Under the pieces are notes generated by a model. It did not search any database and was not told the DNA's origin. It saw only the letters and a program-made list of their open reading frames with translations. A DNA stretch of 10,416 bases from an uncultured Muribaculaceae bacterium (lineage in GTDB: Bacteria; Bacteroidota; Bacteroidia; Bacteroidales; Muribaculaceae), in NCBI GenBank assembly GCA_910579305.1, contig CAJTTA010000052.1, positions 1 through 10,416 of the forward strand, given 5' to 3'. Positions within the stretch are counted from its first letter, which is position 1, and every line of letters begins with the position of its first letter. Both the position numbers and the translations under genes were made by a program. This document shows positions 1-9,100 of the stretch, in pieces.

Positions 1-187
1 ATATCCTTTGGATAGGTCGTAAATTAAATATTCTTATCCCGAACTCGCGTTAGTATTCATAGCAATTTAAGATTTAGATGTTATTTGACTTTAAAGACTC
101 TCTTAGTAAAGGAGAAACAAGCCTGCCGAGGGTAATGTTTAGAAATAAAGGTTGACAGGCATACATCGGGAGCGTGTCAGCCTATGC
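1..187. other. Intergenic stretch with no supportable gene
   Basis: I found no open frame with a credible start, length or composition on either strand, and no tRNA-like fold. The stretch is more AT-rich than the genes to its right. The only structure I noticed is a weak interrupted inverted repeat (GCCTG at 121-125, CAGGC at 156-160). It lies beyond the terminator of the TPR gene, so it is probably the spacer toward a gene outside the window. Confidence 0.5.
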
Positions 188-220
188 AAAAAAAGAGTCG
201 CGACCAAGGGGTGCGACTCT
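188..220 (-). terminator. Rho-independent terminator of the TPR gene
   Basis: Read on the minus strand, an 8-bp perfect stem (AGAGTCGC / GCGACTCT, plus positions 213-220 and 194-201) closes an 11-nt loop. It runs straight into seven Us (plus A-run 188-194). It lies about 50 bp beyond the stop codon of the TPR gene and has no U-run in the other direction, so it should end that transcript. Confidence 0.88.
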
Positions 221-267
221 CAGATATATGGATGTTTACAGTAGTTTGATCAGTGCCTTGAAAGACG

Positions 268-990
268 TCACTTGCCGAGGCGGCCGTTTTCACGGGCTAT
301 ATAAGCCTCGGGGTTGATGCCGATATTATTTGCCTCCATGGGATAATCCTTGAGCATGATTTCGTATACGGCCTTTGCTTCGGCATATTTCTTCTGAGCG
401 TCGAGCACGAGAGCTTTCTTGGAAAGAGCGCGCACGGCCACATCGGGCGTCTTGGCGCCGTCGGCTATTGCCTCGTCGTAAGCCTTGATTGCCTCAGGAT
501 ATTGCTTGAGGCCTACGTGGCAGTCACCCTTGAGCAGCGAGAGCAGCCCCTTCATCACCGGCTCGCTCACATCGGCACCATTGATGCATGCGAGAGCTTC
601 CTTATACTTGCCGGCGTCATAATAACGGCCTGCCAGATTGATATTGGCAAGAGTGGCACCGGGCTTTCCGCTCTCGGAGGCGGCGAGAGCCTTAAGCTCC
701 TTTTCCCAAAGAGCGTTGCGCACAGAGTCCTGCGCGGCGGGAGAAGCCTTACGGGCCTGCTCCTCGATCTTCACCTCCAGGCCGCTGTACTTGCGGGCGG
801 ATTCCTGATTGGAGCGATTGTTGAAGAACACGAAGCCGAATACGGCTATAGCTACGACTATCACACCGGCTACGATGCCGCCTATGAGGCCTTTGTGCTG
901 CTCCATGCGGGAGCCGAAGGATGTGAGGCTTTCATTGATGTTCTCGAGGCCGGTTGCCTCCTCGGGTGCCTTATTATTCTTATTTGCCAT
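268..990 (-). CDS. Membrane-anchored tetratricopeptide repeat protein (YfgM/TPR_21-like)
   Basis: This is a 240-residue protein. Residues 1-33 are hydrophilic, residues 34-56 form one hydrophobic membrane segment rich in Gly, Val and Ile, and the rest is a helical domain facing the periplasm if the usual topology holds. TPR-like helical pairs are visible at about 114-140 (with GRYYDAGKYKEAL), 148-180 (GDCHVGLKQYPEAIKAYDEA) and 186-216 (KKYAEAKAVYEIMLKDYP). The layout of a short cytoplasmic tail, one helix and C-terminal TPRs is that of the YfgM / TPR_21 family, where the repeats act as a scaffold for protein partners, in some members at the Sec translocon. Partners here are unknown. I start at ATG 988-990 rather than the in-frame TTG two codons upstream, because the ATG gives the usual start and nothing supports the TTG. 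The gene is divergent from rpoN and has its own promoter and terminator, so it appears monocistronic. Confidence 0.85.
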   Translation of the reverse strand: MANKNNKAPEEATGLENINESLTSFGSRMEQHKGLIGGIVAGVIVVAIAVFGFVFFNNRSNQESARKYSGLEVKIEEQARKASPAAQDSVRNALWEKELKALAASESGKPGATLANINLAGRYYDAGKYKEALACINGADVSEPVMKGLLSLLKGDCHVGLKQYPEAIKAYDEAIADGAKTPDVAVRALSKKALVLDAQKKYAEAKAVYEIMLKDYPMEANNIGINPEAYIARENGRLGK

Positions 991-1034
991 TTGCAATGTT
1001 TTTTGTCTGAATGTGGGTGTTATTTTTCAAAGTG

Positions 1035-1066
1035 CAAAATTAATGTAATTTTCCGTCCCTGCGAAA
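1035..1066 (-). promoter_or_regulatory. Predicted Bacteroidetes sigma-70-type promoter for the TPR gene
   Basis: On the minus strand TAATTTTG (plus 1035-1042) matches the -7 consensus TAnnTTTG exactly. Twenty bases upstream lies TTTC (plus 1063-1066), a one-base variant of the -33 TTTG element. Transcription would begin near 1030 and give a leader of about 40 nt before the ATG at 990. No Shine-Dalgarno sequence is visible, as is normal in this phylum. Confidence 0.6.
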
Positions 1067-1081
1067 TTTTTTGGCTTTTTT

Positions 1082-1113
1082 TTTGCCCGTGAGAGTCAAA
1101 AGTGCTAAATTCG
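1082..1113 (+). promoter_or_regulatory. Predicted Bacteroidetes promoter for rpoN
   Basis: TTTG (1082-1085) is followed after exactly 20 bases by TAAATTCG (1106-1113), a one-mismatch fit to TAnnTTTG. The transcript would start near 1119 and leave a very short leader of about 20 nt. The -33 element is the end of a nine-T run (1076-1084). This promoter lies back to back with the TPR promoter, and the two -33 elements are less than 20 bp apart. Confidence 0.6.
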
Positions 1114-1137
1114 CATTACAAATAATCCCCGCATATT

Positions 1138-2586
1138 ATGGCAGTACCTTCTCAGAACCTTTCCCAGCATCTTGGCGAACAGCTCCAGCAGCGTCTCTCT
1201 CCGCAGCAGGTGAGGTTCGTGCGCCTGCTTGAGATGAATCGCAGCGAGGCCGAAGAGGCGGTGGAGCGTGAGCTTGCCGACAATCCTGCCCTTGAGCTTG
1301 TGGAGGAATCGGCCTCATTGCCTCCTACCGAAGACGGAAGTGCCTTCTCGGAGTCGGCCGAGGAGCTGCAGCGCAATGATTATGCCGATCCCGATGATGT
1401 GCCCTATTACCGACTGCGCGCTCCCTCCTCCTCCCGTGAGGATTTCTATGTGCCTGTCACTCCCGATGATGGCGATGATCTCTATTCCTCATTGCTTGCC
1501 CAGCTCGGAGAGCTTGACATAGATCCTGAAGACAGAGCCGTGGCGGAATACATTGTGGGAAATCTTGACCCCAATGGCTATCTGAATCGCTCGCCGGCCG
1601 GCATGCTCAGCGATCTCACCATATTTTCCGGCAGGGAATACTCTCCGGAGCAGATGCAGCGCGCTCTGCAGGCTGTGCGCAGTCTCGACCCTCCGGGAGT
1701 GGCTGCCGAGACACTGGAGCAGTGCATGGAGCTGCAACTGCGGCGCTTGCCCGCATCCCGGCAGAGGGATGACGCTTTGCGTGTGGTGGCTGAGGCCTGG
1801 GATCTCTTTCTCAAGCGCCATACACACCGGCTGGGAGCGCGTCTGCACATCGACCGCCACAGGGCTGCCGATGCCGCCGCGCTGATAGCCCGCCTAAATC
1901 CCAAGCCGGGAGGAGCCATAGGCTCAGGCCGTGGAGCGCATGCCGCCGCCATTGTGCCTGATTTTATAGTGGAGGCTGACGATTCCGGAGAACTTGCAGT
2001 GAGTCTTGCCGGAAAGCGCCCGGAGCTGGCGGTGGTGGCTTACTTTGAGAGCGCAATGAAGCTGATGCAGAAGAATGCCGGCCGCCGTAAGATCAAGGGT
2101 GCCGACTATATAAACGCCCGATATAACGATGCCCGCGATTTCATATTGCTGCTCAAGCAGCGCAGGGATACGCTCATGTCGGTGATCACGGCCATAGTGA
2201 GCCTGCAACGTGATTTCTTCATGACGGCCGATGATGCGGCTCTGCGCCCGATGACTCTCAAGGATGTGGCCGCAGTCACGGGCTTTGACCCGAGCACCAT
2301 CTCGCGCTCAACATCGGGAAAGTATGTACAGACTCATGGCAGGATTCTGCCTTTGCGTCATTTCTTCAGCGAGGGCTATGCCTCAGGCGAGGGAGAAGAG
2401 GTGTCGGCCCGTCAGGTGCAGGCTCAGATACGCAAGCTGGTGAAGGAGGAGGACTCCAGGCATCCGTTGAGCGATGAGGCGTTGTGCAGGATGCTGGCCG
2501 AGAGCGGCTTTGATGTGAGTCGGCGCACAGTGGCCAAGTATCGTGACCGCATGGGGATTCCTGTGGCCCGTCTGCGCAGAAATTGA
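1138..2586 (+). CDS. rpoN: RNA polymerase sigma-54 factor RpoN
   Basis: This is the alternative sigma factor that directs RNA polymerase to -24/-12 promoters and needs AAA+ enhancer-binding activators to open them. At 482 residues it has the normal length. The Gln- and Leu-rich N-terminal region I (about 1-50, with QNLSQHLGEQLQQRLSPQQ) contacts activators. An acidic linker follows (about 60-115). The core-binding domain starts near 122 (LGELDIDPEDRAVAEYIVGN, then LDPNGYL). The stretch from about N326 to M362 with KQRRDTL and LQRDFF is the conserved segment before the DNA-binding region. The helix-turn-helix is at about 372-400 (MTLKDVAAVTGFDPSTISRS followed by TSGKYVQT). The RpoN box, which reads the -24 element, is intact at 461-470 (SRRTVAKYRD). 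The start ATG is the only sensible one and lies about 20 nt after the predicted transcription start. Its targets and activators are not in this window. Confidence 0.97.
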   Translation: MAVPSQNLSQHLGEQLQQRLSPQQVRFVRLLEMNRSEAEEAVERELADNPALELVEESASLPPTEDGSAFSESAEELQRNDYADPDDVPYYRLRAPSSSREDFYVPVTPDDGDDLYSSLLAQLGELDIDPEDRAVAEYIVGNLDPNGYLNRSPAGMLSDLTIFSGREYSPEQMQRALQAVRSLDPPGVAAETLEQCMELQLRRLPASRQRDDALRVVAEAWDLFLKRHTHRLGARLHIDRHRAADAAALIARLNPKPGGAIGSGRGAHAAAIVPDFIVEADDSGELAVSLAGKRPELAVVAYFESAMKLMQKNAGRRKIKGADYINARYNDARDFILLLKQRRDTLMSVITAIVSLQRDFFMTADDAALRPMTLKDVAAVTGFDPSTISRSTSGKYVQTHGRILPLRHFFSEGYASGEGEEVSARQVQAQIRKLVKEEDSRHPLSDEALCRMLAESGFDVSRRTVAKYRDRMGIPVARLRRN

Positions 2587-2677
2587 GCGAGCGGGCCGGT
2601 GCGGCATGAACAAAAATTGACGGGTAGGGGTTATAATAAGCACAGACCAAACCTTAAACTTAAAAAACACGACAACT

Positions 2678-2998
2678 ATGAGCACATCAAAACAGAAAGT
2701 CGCAGACGTTGCTGCGCAAGTCTCAGAGAAGGCCGCAAAGGTAAGTTCTAAAGCTGCGAAAGTGGCAGTGAAAGCCGAAGCTGCGGCGGTGAGTGAGAAA
2801 GCTGCCGACAAGGTGAAGGATATAAAGGATTCGGCTGCGGAGAAGGCCCGGACGGCCAAGGAGAGCGCGGCTGCCATGAAGGATAAGGCGGCCGAGAAGA
2901 CATCTTCTTTTTTCGACAAGGTGAAGGGATTTACCGCCGATGCCCTTGAGAAAGGTTCGGATATGGCTGAGAATATAGCCGACAAGCTTCGTAATTAA
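2678..2998 (+). CDS. Small Lys/Ala-rich helical protein of unknown function
   Basis: This 106-residue protein is composed almost entirely of Ala, Lys, Glu, Asp, Ser and Val. It has no Pro, Cys, Trp, Tyr or His, and its only aromatic residues are three Phe near 81-88 (SSFFDKVKGF). Degenerate 11-residue-like units such as VSEKAAKVSSKAAK, EKAADKVKDIKDSAAEKA and KDKAAEKTSS suggest one long amphipathic helix. The pattern resembles late-embryogenesis-abundant-like, YtxH-like or histone-H1-like bacterial proteins, which are linked to desiccation or envelope stress or to DNA binding. The near balance of acidic and basic residues argues against a pure DNA-binding histone. There is no signal peptide or membrane segment. 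It starts 91 bp after rpoN with no obvious terminator between, so read-through is possible. I see no convincing promoter of its own. An AT-rich, Shine-Dalgarno-free leader precedes the ATG. Reading as a real gene rests on composition, a clean start and the following hairpins. Confidence 0.75.
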   Translation: MSTSKQKVADVAAQVSEKAAKVSSKAAKVAVKAEAAAVSEKAADKVKDIKDSAAEKARTAKESAAAMKDKAAEKTSSFFDKVKGFTADALEKGSDMAENIADKLRN

Positions 2999-3005
2999 AA
3001 GCTTA

Positions 3006-3029
3006 TAAAAACGTAAGAGCCTGCTCTTA
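3006..3029 (-). terminator. Possible weak terminator of the giant secreted-protein gene
   Basis: On the minus strand a 6-bp stem (TAAGAG / CTCTTA, plus 3014-3019 and 3024-3029) with a 4-nt loop is followed by CG and then a U-rich run (plus 3006-3011). It lies about 95 bp past the stop codon at 3125. An outer inverted repeat, CTTATAA (3002-3008) with TTATAAG (3037-3043), encloses it. The short stem makes termination efficiency uncertain. Confidence 0.4.
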
Positions 3030-3046
3030 ACCTGTGTTATAAGATC

Positions 3047-3083
3047 AGCCCGCGTCGGGGACTCACTCCTCGGCGCGGGCTTT
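3047..3083 (+). terminator. GC-rich hairpin, likely terminator after the small helical protein
   Basis: A 15-bp stem (3047-3061 with 3067-3081, two of the pairs being G-U) closes a 5-nt loop. It begins AGCCCGCG and ends CGCGGGCT, followed on the plus strand by only three Ts and then mixed AT-rich sequence. It lies about 50 bp after the stop codon at 2998, between converging genes. It probably acts mainly for the plus strand and may also slow polymerase from the other side. Confidence 0.65.
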
Positions 3084-3124
3084 AAGGCTATTATTATAGC
3101 AAAGAAAAACTGTTGTTCAATCGG

Positions 3125-6100
3125 TTAACGGCGCTCCACGGTGCGTAGGTCTCCGTCAGGAGTATGACGCACTATGATGTATATGCCGGTGGGGAGTTCG
3201 GGCATATCGGTGCCTGAGAATACATGTATGCCTGAAGGTGTGAAGATGTCGATATCTGTCACCTGGGAGGCGTCGATTATGCCGACACCGGCTGTGGTCA
3301 CGTCTACAGGCAGGGAGATCCAGCGGCTGCATCCGCGCTGCGTGCCTTTGATAAGCAGGGTGGTGCTCTCAAGCATAGGTGCGGTTACTACAACCCGGTC
3401 GCCACTGATAGTGCCTTCGCCGCTCAACAGTGTATAGACGGGAGTGCCTTCATCTTCGGCAAATCCGAAGAGGGGAGCCAGCTCTATGCTGCGGAGGTCA
3501 TCATGCACAGTGACATGGTCGGCCTCCTCCACAGGACACGCATCGCCGAGATTGTCGATACACACGTATGATGGCGTGGTGGGGCCATAGCTGTTGCGCT
3601 TGGTGGAGACAAATTCGAAGTGCAGACCGCTCACCTCTCCAAGCTCGGCGAGTGAGCACCACTGCCAGGTGTCGAGGCAGAAATGGTCGGCCTCATCATC
3701 AGCTCTGAAGTCGGCCAGGAAGAATTCCACAGGATCTGTGTAGGAACCGTCTTCCTTCAGGCCGCTTATCTTCACGGAGCAGTAATCACCATGGGAGAAT
3801 GCATCACTCATGCCGTCGCCATAGTAGACGGCGTCTTTCACCCATGCCGTGTTGGTGAGCCACAGGCCGGGCACCCTCTGGCTTCCGGTAGTATTGGTGA
3901 AGCTTATGAGAGCAGGGCCGTAATAATCACTCAGGAAGGCCACACCGTAATTGGCCGAGCCGTCGAGACCTCCTCCGGCAGCGCAGTGCATCTGGTCGGA
4001 AAGATCCGAATACTCGGTAGAGGTGTGAGATGCGTAGCCAAACCAGCTCCAGGAGCGATATTCGGCCATATAGAAGTTGTTGAGCTCAAAAGAGCCGGTG
4101 AGGAAAGTGCCGGAGCTATAGTCGGGATCTTCTGTATTGCCTATCCACTCTGACTCGGGTGCGAGATACAGGTCGTCGAATGAGCCTACAGCCATCTCGC
4201 CTGTCACGGAGACACGCACGGAAGCTGTAGCCTTCGCTCCCCATGCATCGGTCACTGTAAGGCCGTATATGCAGGTCACTTCGGCATTGCGTGAGAGAGT
4301 GGCTCCGTTGCCGATTATGTCGCGCAGGGAGTCGCTCCATTCATATGAGAAGGGAGCCACACCACCCTCAGGAAGGGCAGTCAGGGTGAATTCCGCACCT
4401 TGAGCGATACGATCCGCCGCACCTTCGATAGAAGTGGAGAGGGGGAGCGGAGCGCCGCAGAAGTCATCGATGGCGGCAGCACCTTCGGTGTAGAATCTCA
4501 CTGAGGAAAGAGGGCCCATGTCACGCAGGTTGACGTAGCGCCATGATGCTGCGGGAAGCACTTTCTCCGTGAGCCTGTTTTCATCGGCATCATATGTAGA
4601 GATTGTGAACTCATCTTCGTTCTCAAGCCAGAAGCCATCAAGCACAAGGTCGGGAGCGTTGGTGAGCACTATCGATGCCTCAGTATCCTCCATGACCGCC
4701 ACTTTGACCGATCCGGGCACAGGCAGATTCTCGCGCTCCTCTATGAGGAAGCCGGCGAAGCGGGCAGTGCCGTCTTCAAATTGCTCTTCATTATCCTCAA
4801 CGGGTCTTACGGCCTCGAAGGTGGATACCGAGGTGGGCAGATATGAAGTGGTGAAAACTTCTGTAGCCACAGGCTCGCCGGTGATTCCGCGCAGAGACGT
4901 GGTGAGCACCCATGCCCGGTAAGAGCTGTTGGGGGTCAGGGAGGAGATCATGATGCTGCCGGTGCGTCCCTTGCGTAGCTCTATGAGAGTCTCTGAGGCG
5001 GCGATCTCTTCGGCCGAGGGAGCCTCTGCGTCGTCAGGAAGGATCATCACCTGGGCCACGCCGTGGCAATTGGCCTGCATGGAGAGGCGGGCAGACTCAT
5101 GTGTCACGTCGGAGATCATGGGGAAGCCTTCGGCAGGAGCCGGCACGGCAGAGGTGTCGGTGGCTTCATAGGCGCCCACAGTGGGAGTCGCCTTGTCGCG
5201 CTCCACACCCGAGATGTCAGTGCCCGCATAGTCCAGGGGCGAGCCCTGGGCGAGAGGAGCGAAGTCCATCGGCTCGAGGATGTCGTCGCCGAGGAATGTC
5301 ACTTCGGCAGTGAAGGAAGAATCATCGCCGGTGGCGGCGGCCCAAGCGTCGAGATCAGCCACGTCTCCTGCCATGTAGCAGAATTTGTCGCCGGCAGATA
5401 GCATATTTGTGGCAAGGAGGGCAGGCATGTACTCAGCCTTGTTTACGCGCAGGGCGTAACCCTCAGCATTGTTCACGAGGATATTGTTGACTACCTCAGC
5501 CCCGGTCATGTACTGATTTATGAACATTGCGGAACTTCCTGTGGCTTTGCCCGAAATGGATACGGTGTTGTGGGCTATGCGTACATATGCGTTGTTATCG
5601 GCGGATGAGCCGGCCACATTGATGCCCACGACATTGCCGGCGGCATCGGTGAAGGCTATCTCATTGTTGATGATGCGGGGGCGAGCCTCCTCTGTGCCTC
5701 TCATGGGGCGGAGATATATGCCTGAGGATGTGCTCTTGCCATAGCCGTGCACAATGGTGTTGCCCTCTACCAGGAAGTCGCCGGAGGCACGGTAGATGTC
5801 CATGCCGTAGTAAGAGGACTGGGCATTCATGCCGCTCTCTATATAGTTGCGCAGGATAGAGGCGGAAGCCTCCGAAGAGATATAGATGGCCTTGGATCCC
5901 TGGCCGACGAAGGTGCAGTCTTCGATGCGACCTCCCGTTTCCACAGGCAGAGCGGGCTTCACTATGGAAGTGCCGCCAAGCTGCACGCCTATCCATCCGC
6001 CTTCGAAGAGACAGCCGGTGAATGTGGCGTAGTCATTGTTGCGGTTGGGCACTTTGTCGGAGTTCACATAGCATTCCACGAGAGTGGGGTGAGAGAACGC

Positions 6101-9100
6101 TGTGCCGGGTTCGGTATAGACATGACAGTCACGCATGGTGAAGTGACGGGATACGTTTTCAAGTTTCACCAGCATGGGGAAGTCCATGCTCGGGTTGGTC
6201 ACGGTGATTGACTCGAGAGTGAGCCAGTCGGCGCCCTGCACGGTTATAACACCATATTCGGGTGTGCCGTAGCCGTTGCTTACATACCGGTCGTAGTGCA
6301 CGGTGACGTCAGAGCGGTTGCCGCTCGCGCTGCGGAACAGGACGGGATGCTCCTCACAGGCTCCGGGCACTTCAGGGAAGGTCACCTTCTCCTGATAGTT
6401 GCCGCTCTCGATGAGGAAAGTGACAGGGCCGTCGATGCCTGAGGCAAGTGCGTCGGCCGCAGCCTGGATAGAGGCATAGTCTGCATTTTCGGATCGGCCT
6501 ATCGTGTAAGTGCCGTTAAGGCCGCTTGTCAGAGAGAAAGCAAGAGGATCGGTGGCGGAGTCGAAAAGAGTCTTCTCGCCGCTCTTGATGGATGAAAGCG
6601 CCACGGCCACGTGTGCGTTTGCAGGAGCATCCGCCGCAATGTCGGCGCGAAGCCAGTAATAGTATGTGCCAGGCTCACTGAGCGCATGCCCGGGGGCAGT
6701 AAGAGAGCCGTCGGCCGATGTCGCGATTTCGTTTACGTCATCATAGCCGTCGATAGTGAGACTTGACGAGAGCGAGAGTCCCTCGAGAGTGCCTGCTGAA
6801 GTGCCGTTGGTGTCAAACTCAAATCCGGAGAAAGGCACCGGGCCATGATTGCCGTCCACCACTACTTTGAGACGTGCGAGAGGAGTCTTGCGGCTGCCGC
6901 GAAGCAGTGTGGCTCCTTCATAGGGGGTGAGTTCCACGCTCTGTACGTTGAGGTCTTCGGGCTTGATGGATGAAACCTCTATGTACCAGCCGTCGTTGGT
7001 ATTGTTTCTCGTAGGATTGAAGGCTACGGTGAAAGCTCCGTCGGCGGCGTTGGAGTATATCACGGGGAGGTCGTCGCCGGTCTTGGAGCTTGATAGCGAG
7101 AGACGCGGATTGCCGTCGGTGCCGGTGCCTTCATACACGAGGAAGTCATCGTTTATGTTGGTATAGAATTGCTTGAAGGTCATGCAGATTATCTCGCCTT
7201 CGGCAGGAGTGAAGGTCACAGTGCCCTTGGCGTCGGTGGTGTATTTTGCATCGGGTCCTCCGTTGTCATAGAAGAACATGGTGCCGGTTACGGGTACCGT
7301 GTTGTCGCCATCGGCGAAGTAATATACATTTACCGACTGACGGCTTCCTTCGGGGTCGGGCGTGATTATGCCCTCCACGTTCTTTCCTCCCATCGTGACG
7401 GATGCTATCGATGCATCTATCTCATGACCGGCTTCAATTTCGGAATTCATGTCATAGGCCAGCCAGTAGCAGGAGGTCTTTTCAGGCATGCGGAAGAGGT
7501 CGGGCACGAGCAGCACAGAGGTCGCGTCGGCAGCCGGAATGGCCTGTGCGATAAGATTGGCATTTGAGAATTCCTCCGACTTGCCGCAGGCATAGAGCTT
7601 CACTGCCGCCAGGCTGCCGGCCGCGTCCTTGAGATTGACTTTCACTTCATTCAGGAGCGGAGGATTCTGATCGCCTGTCATGGTGAAGGCTATGCGCAGA
7701 ATGGCCACATCGGTGTCTCCGCCCTTCACGGCATCAGTGTCACCTTGGAAGACTTCAGCCTTGACAAGCTCCATGGGCATGGGAGTGTATTCGCATATGT
7801 TGGCGAGGAAACCGTTGCCCATCGCACCGTTGTTGCCGTTGGGGTTGAAGACGATTGTCATTGAGCCGTCGGCGGCAGTAGATCTGAGAGGCATGTCGGG
7901 GCCGGTCTTGGCAGTTGCGGTGGTGCATTCCCAAAGAGGAGTGCCGGTTGCGGTCGTGCCGGAGTATACCTTGAAAGAAGGCGCGTTGCCCCAGGTGGGC
8001 CAGTTGATGTAGAAGGATTCGAATTCAAGTTCGATTTTCATTCCTTCGGTGGCCGGGGTGAGCACAACTTTGCGTTCGCCGGCCGCGCCGTCATATCCGA
8101 GGTAAGGGCTGGAAGCCGGCTCATTGGCCAGAGTCCATTCTCCTGAGATTACGTGCGAGTGCTCGCCCTGTGTGAGCAGGCACTTGTTGTCGATGGTTAT
8201 TTCGGCCCGGGCCGGTGCGGATGGGGCCATGCCGCCTGTGGACAGCGCCACTTCACTGAGCAGTATGGCAAGCTTTTCTCCGGAGATTGCATTTGCAGCC
8301 GGGGTGACGGATATGATGAAGTCATTGGCCAGCTGAGAGAGCGTGAGAGGAGTTGCAGGCATGATATTTACGCTTTCTCCCTGAGGCACTGCAGAGGCCA
8401 GGATATGACCGGAGGCGTCGGAAAGTGACACGGAAGCTATCTGAGCGGTGGAGCCGGCTGTAGATAGGGTGACACCCGAGAGGCCCAGTGCCGGCTCAGT
8501 GCCTGATGTGGCTATGTTGAATCTTATGGCCGCAGCCTCGCTTCCTGCAGCGGCAGTGGCCGTGCCGGTGTTTTCGGCCGTGATGGCAGTAGCGGTCATG
8601 GGCTGCGGTGTGAATTCTTCCACATGGGCCTTCCATCCGGCGGTGGTGAAACTTTCGGTAAGGCTCTTGAAGGTGACAGTGAGAGAACCGTCTTCGGCTG
8701 TGGAGTAGAGAGTGAGAGGCTCATTGAGCAGAGATGCTATGAGGGCCGCGGGCTCTGCCGCGCGGCCGGAATATATATTCAGGCGGTCGTTGCGCTCTAT
8801 TGTCGAGGTGTTGAAGAGGGCGAGTTCTTCGAAGACTATGCGTATCTTCTTGCCATCATTGACCGGCTCGAAGGTGACTTCTCCCTCAAAGAGCTTTGAG
8901 ATGTTGGAATCAGGGCCACCGTCATCGTAAAAAGCAAGAGGCTCGGTGCCAACCTTGACCGTAACGGGGCCTTCGGGCATGAAGAGCATATTTTGGATTT
9001 CGGATGCTCCGGCTGCCTCTATGGGTGTGGATATGCGCTCGACGCCTCCTGCCACTGCCGATGTGCATGCAGGAGTGAAGGATAGACCGGATGTGGCATC

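Noticed and set aside
84..114. TTTG followed by TAAAGGAG as a plus-strand promoter
   Set aside because: The second element lacks the TTTG half of the -7 consensus and no gene follows in that direction.
502..1092. A 196-codon plus-strand open frame across the TPR gene
   Set aside because: It lies antisense to a gene with clear TPR repeats and a membrane helix, and itself shows no coherent domain.
2599..2621. Possible -24/-12 sigma-54 promoter upstream of the small helical protein
   Set aside because: A GG is present but no GC follows at the required 10-bp distance.
2617..2637. TTGAC and TATAAT hexamers before the small helical protein
   Set aside because: They are only about 10 bp apart, too close for a sigma-70 promoter, and they do not match the Bacteroidetes TTTG / TAnnTTTG pattern.
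2383..2985. A 200-codon minus-strand open frame rich in Ala, Phe and Ser
   Set aside because: It is the mirror of the Lys/Ala-rich gene and the end of rpoN. The composition follows from complementing those codons.
5747..6211. Plus-strand frames antisense to the giant gene (this and others such as 7169-7567)
   Set aside because: They are explained by the GC-rich codon pattern of the minus-strand gene. They lack promoters and protein-like features, while the minus frame is continuous with recognisable domains.
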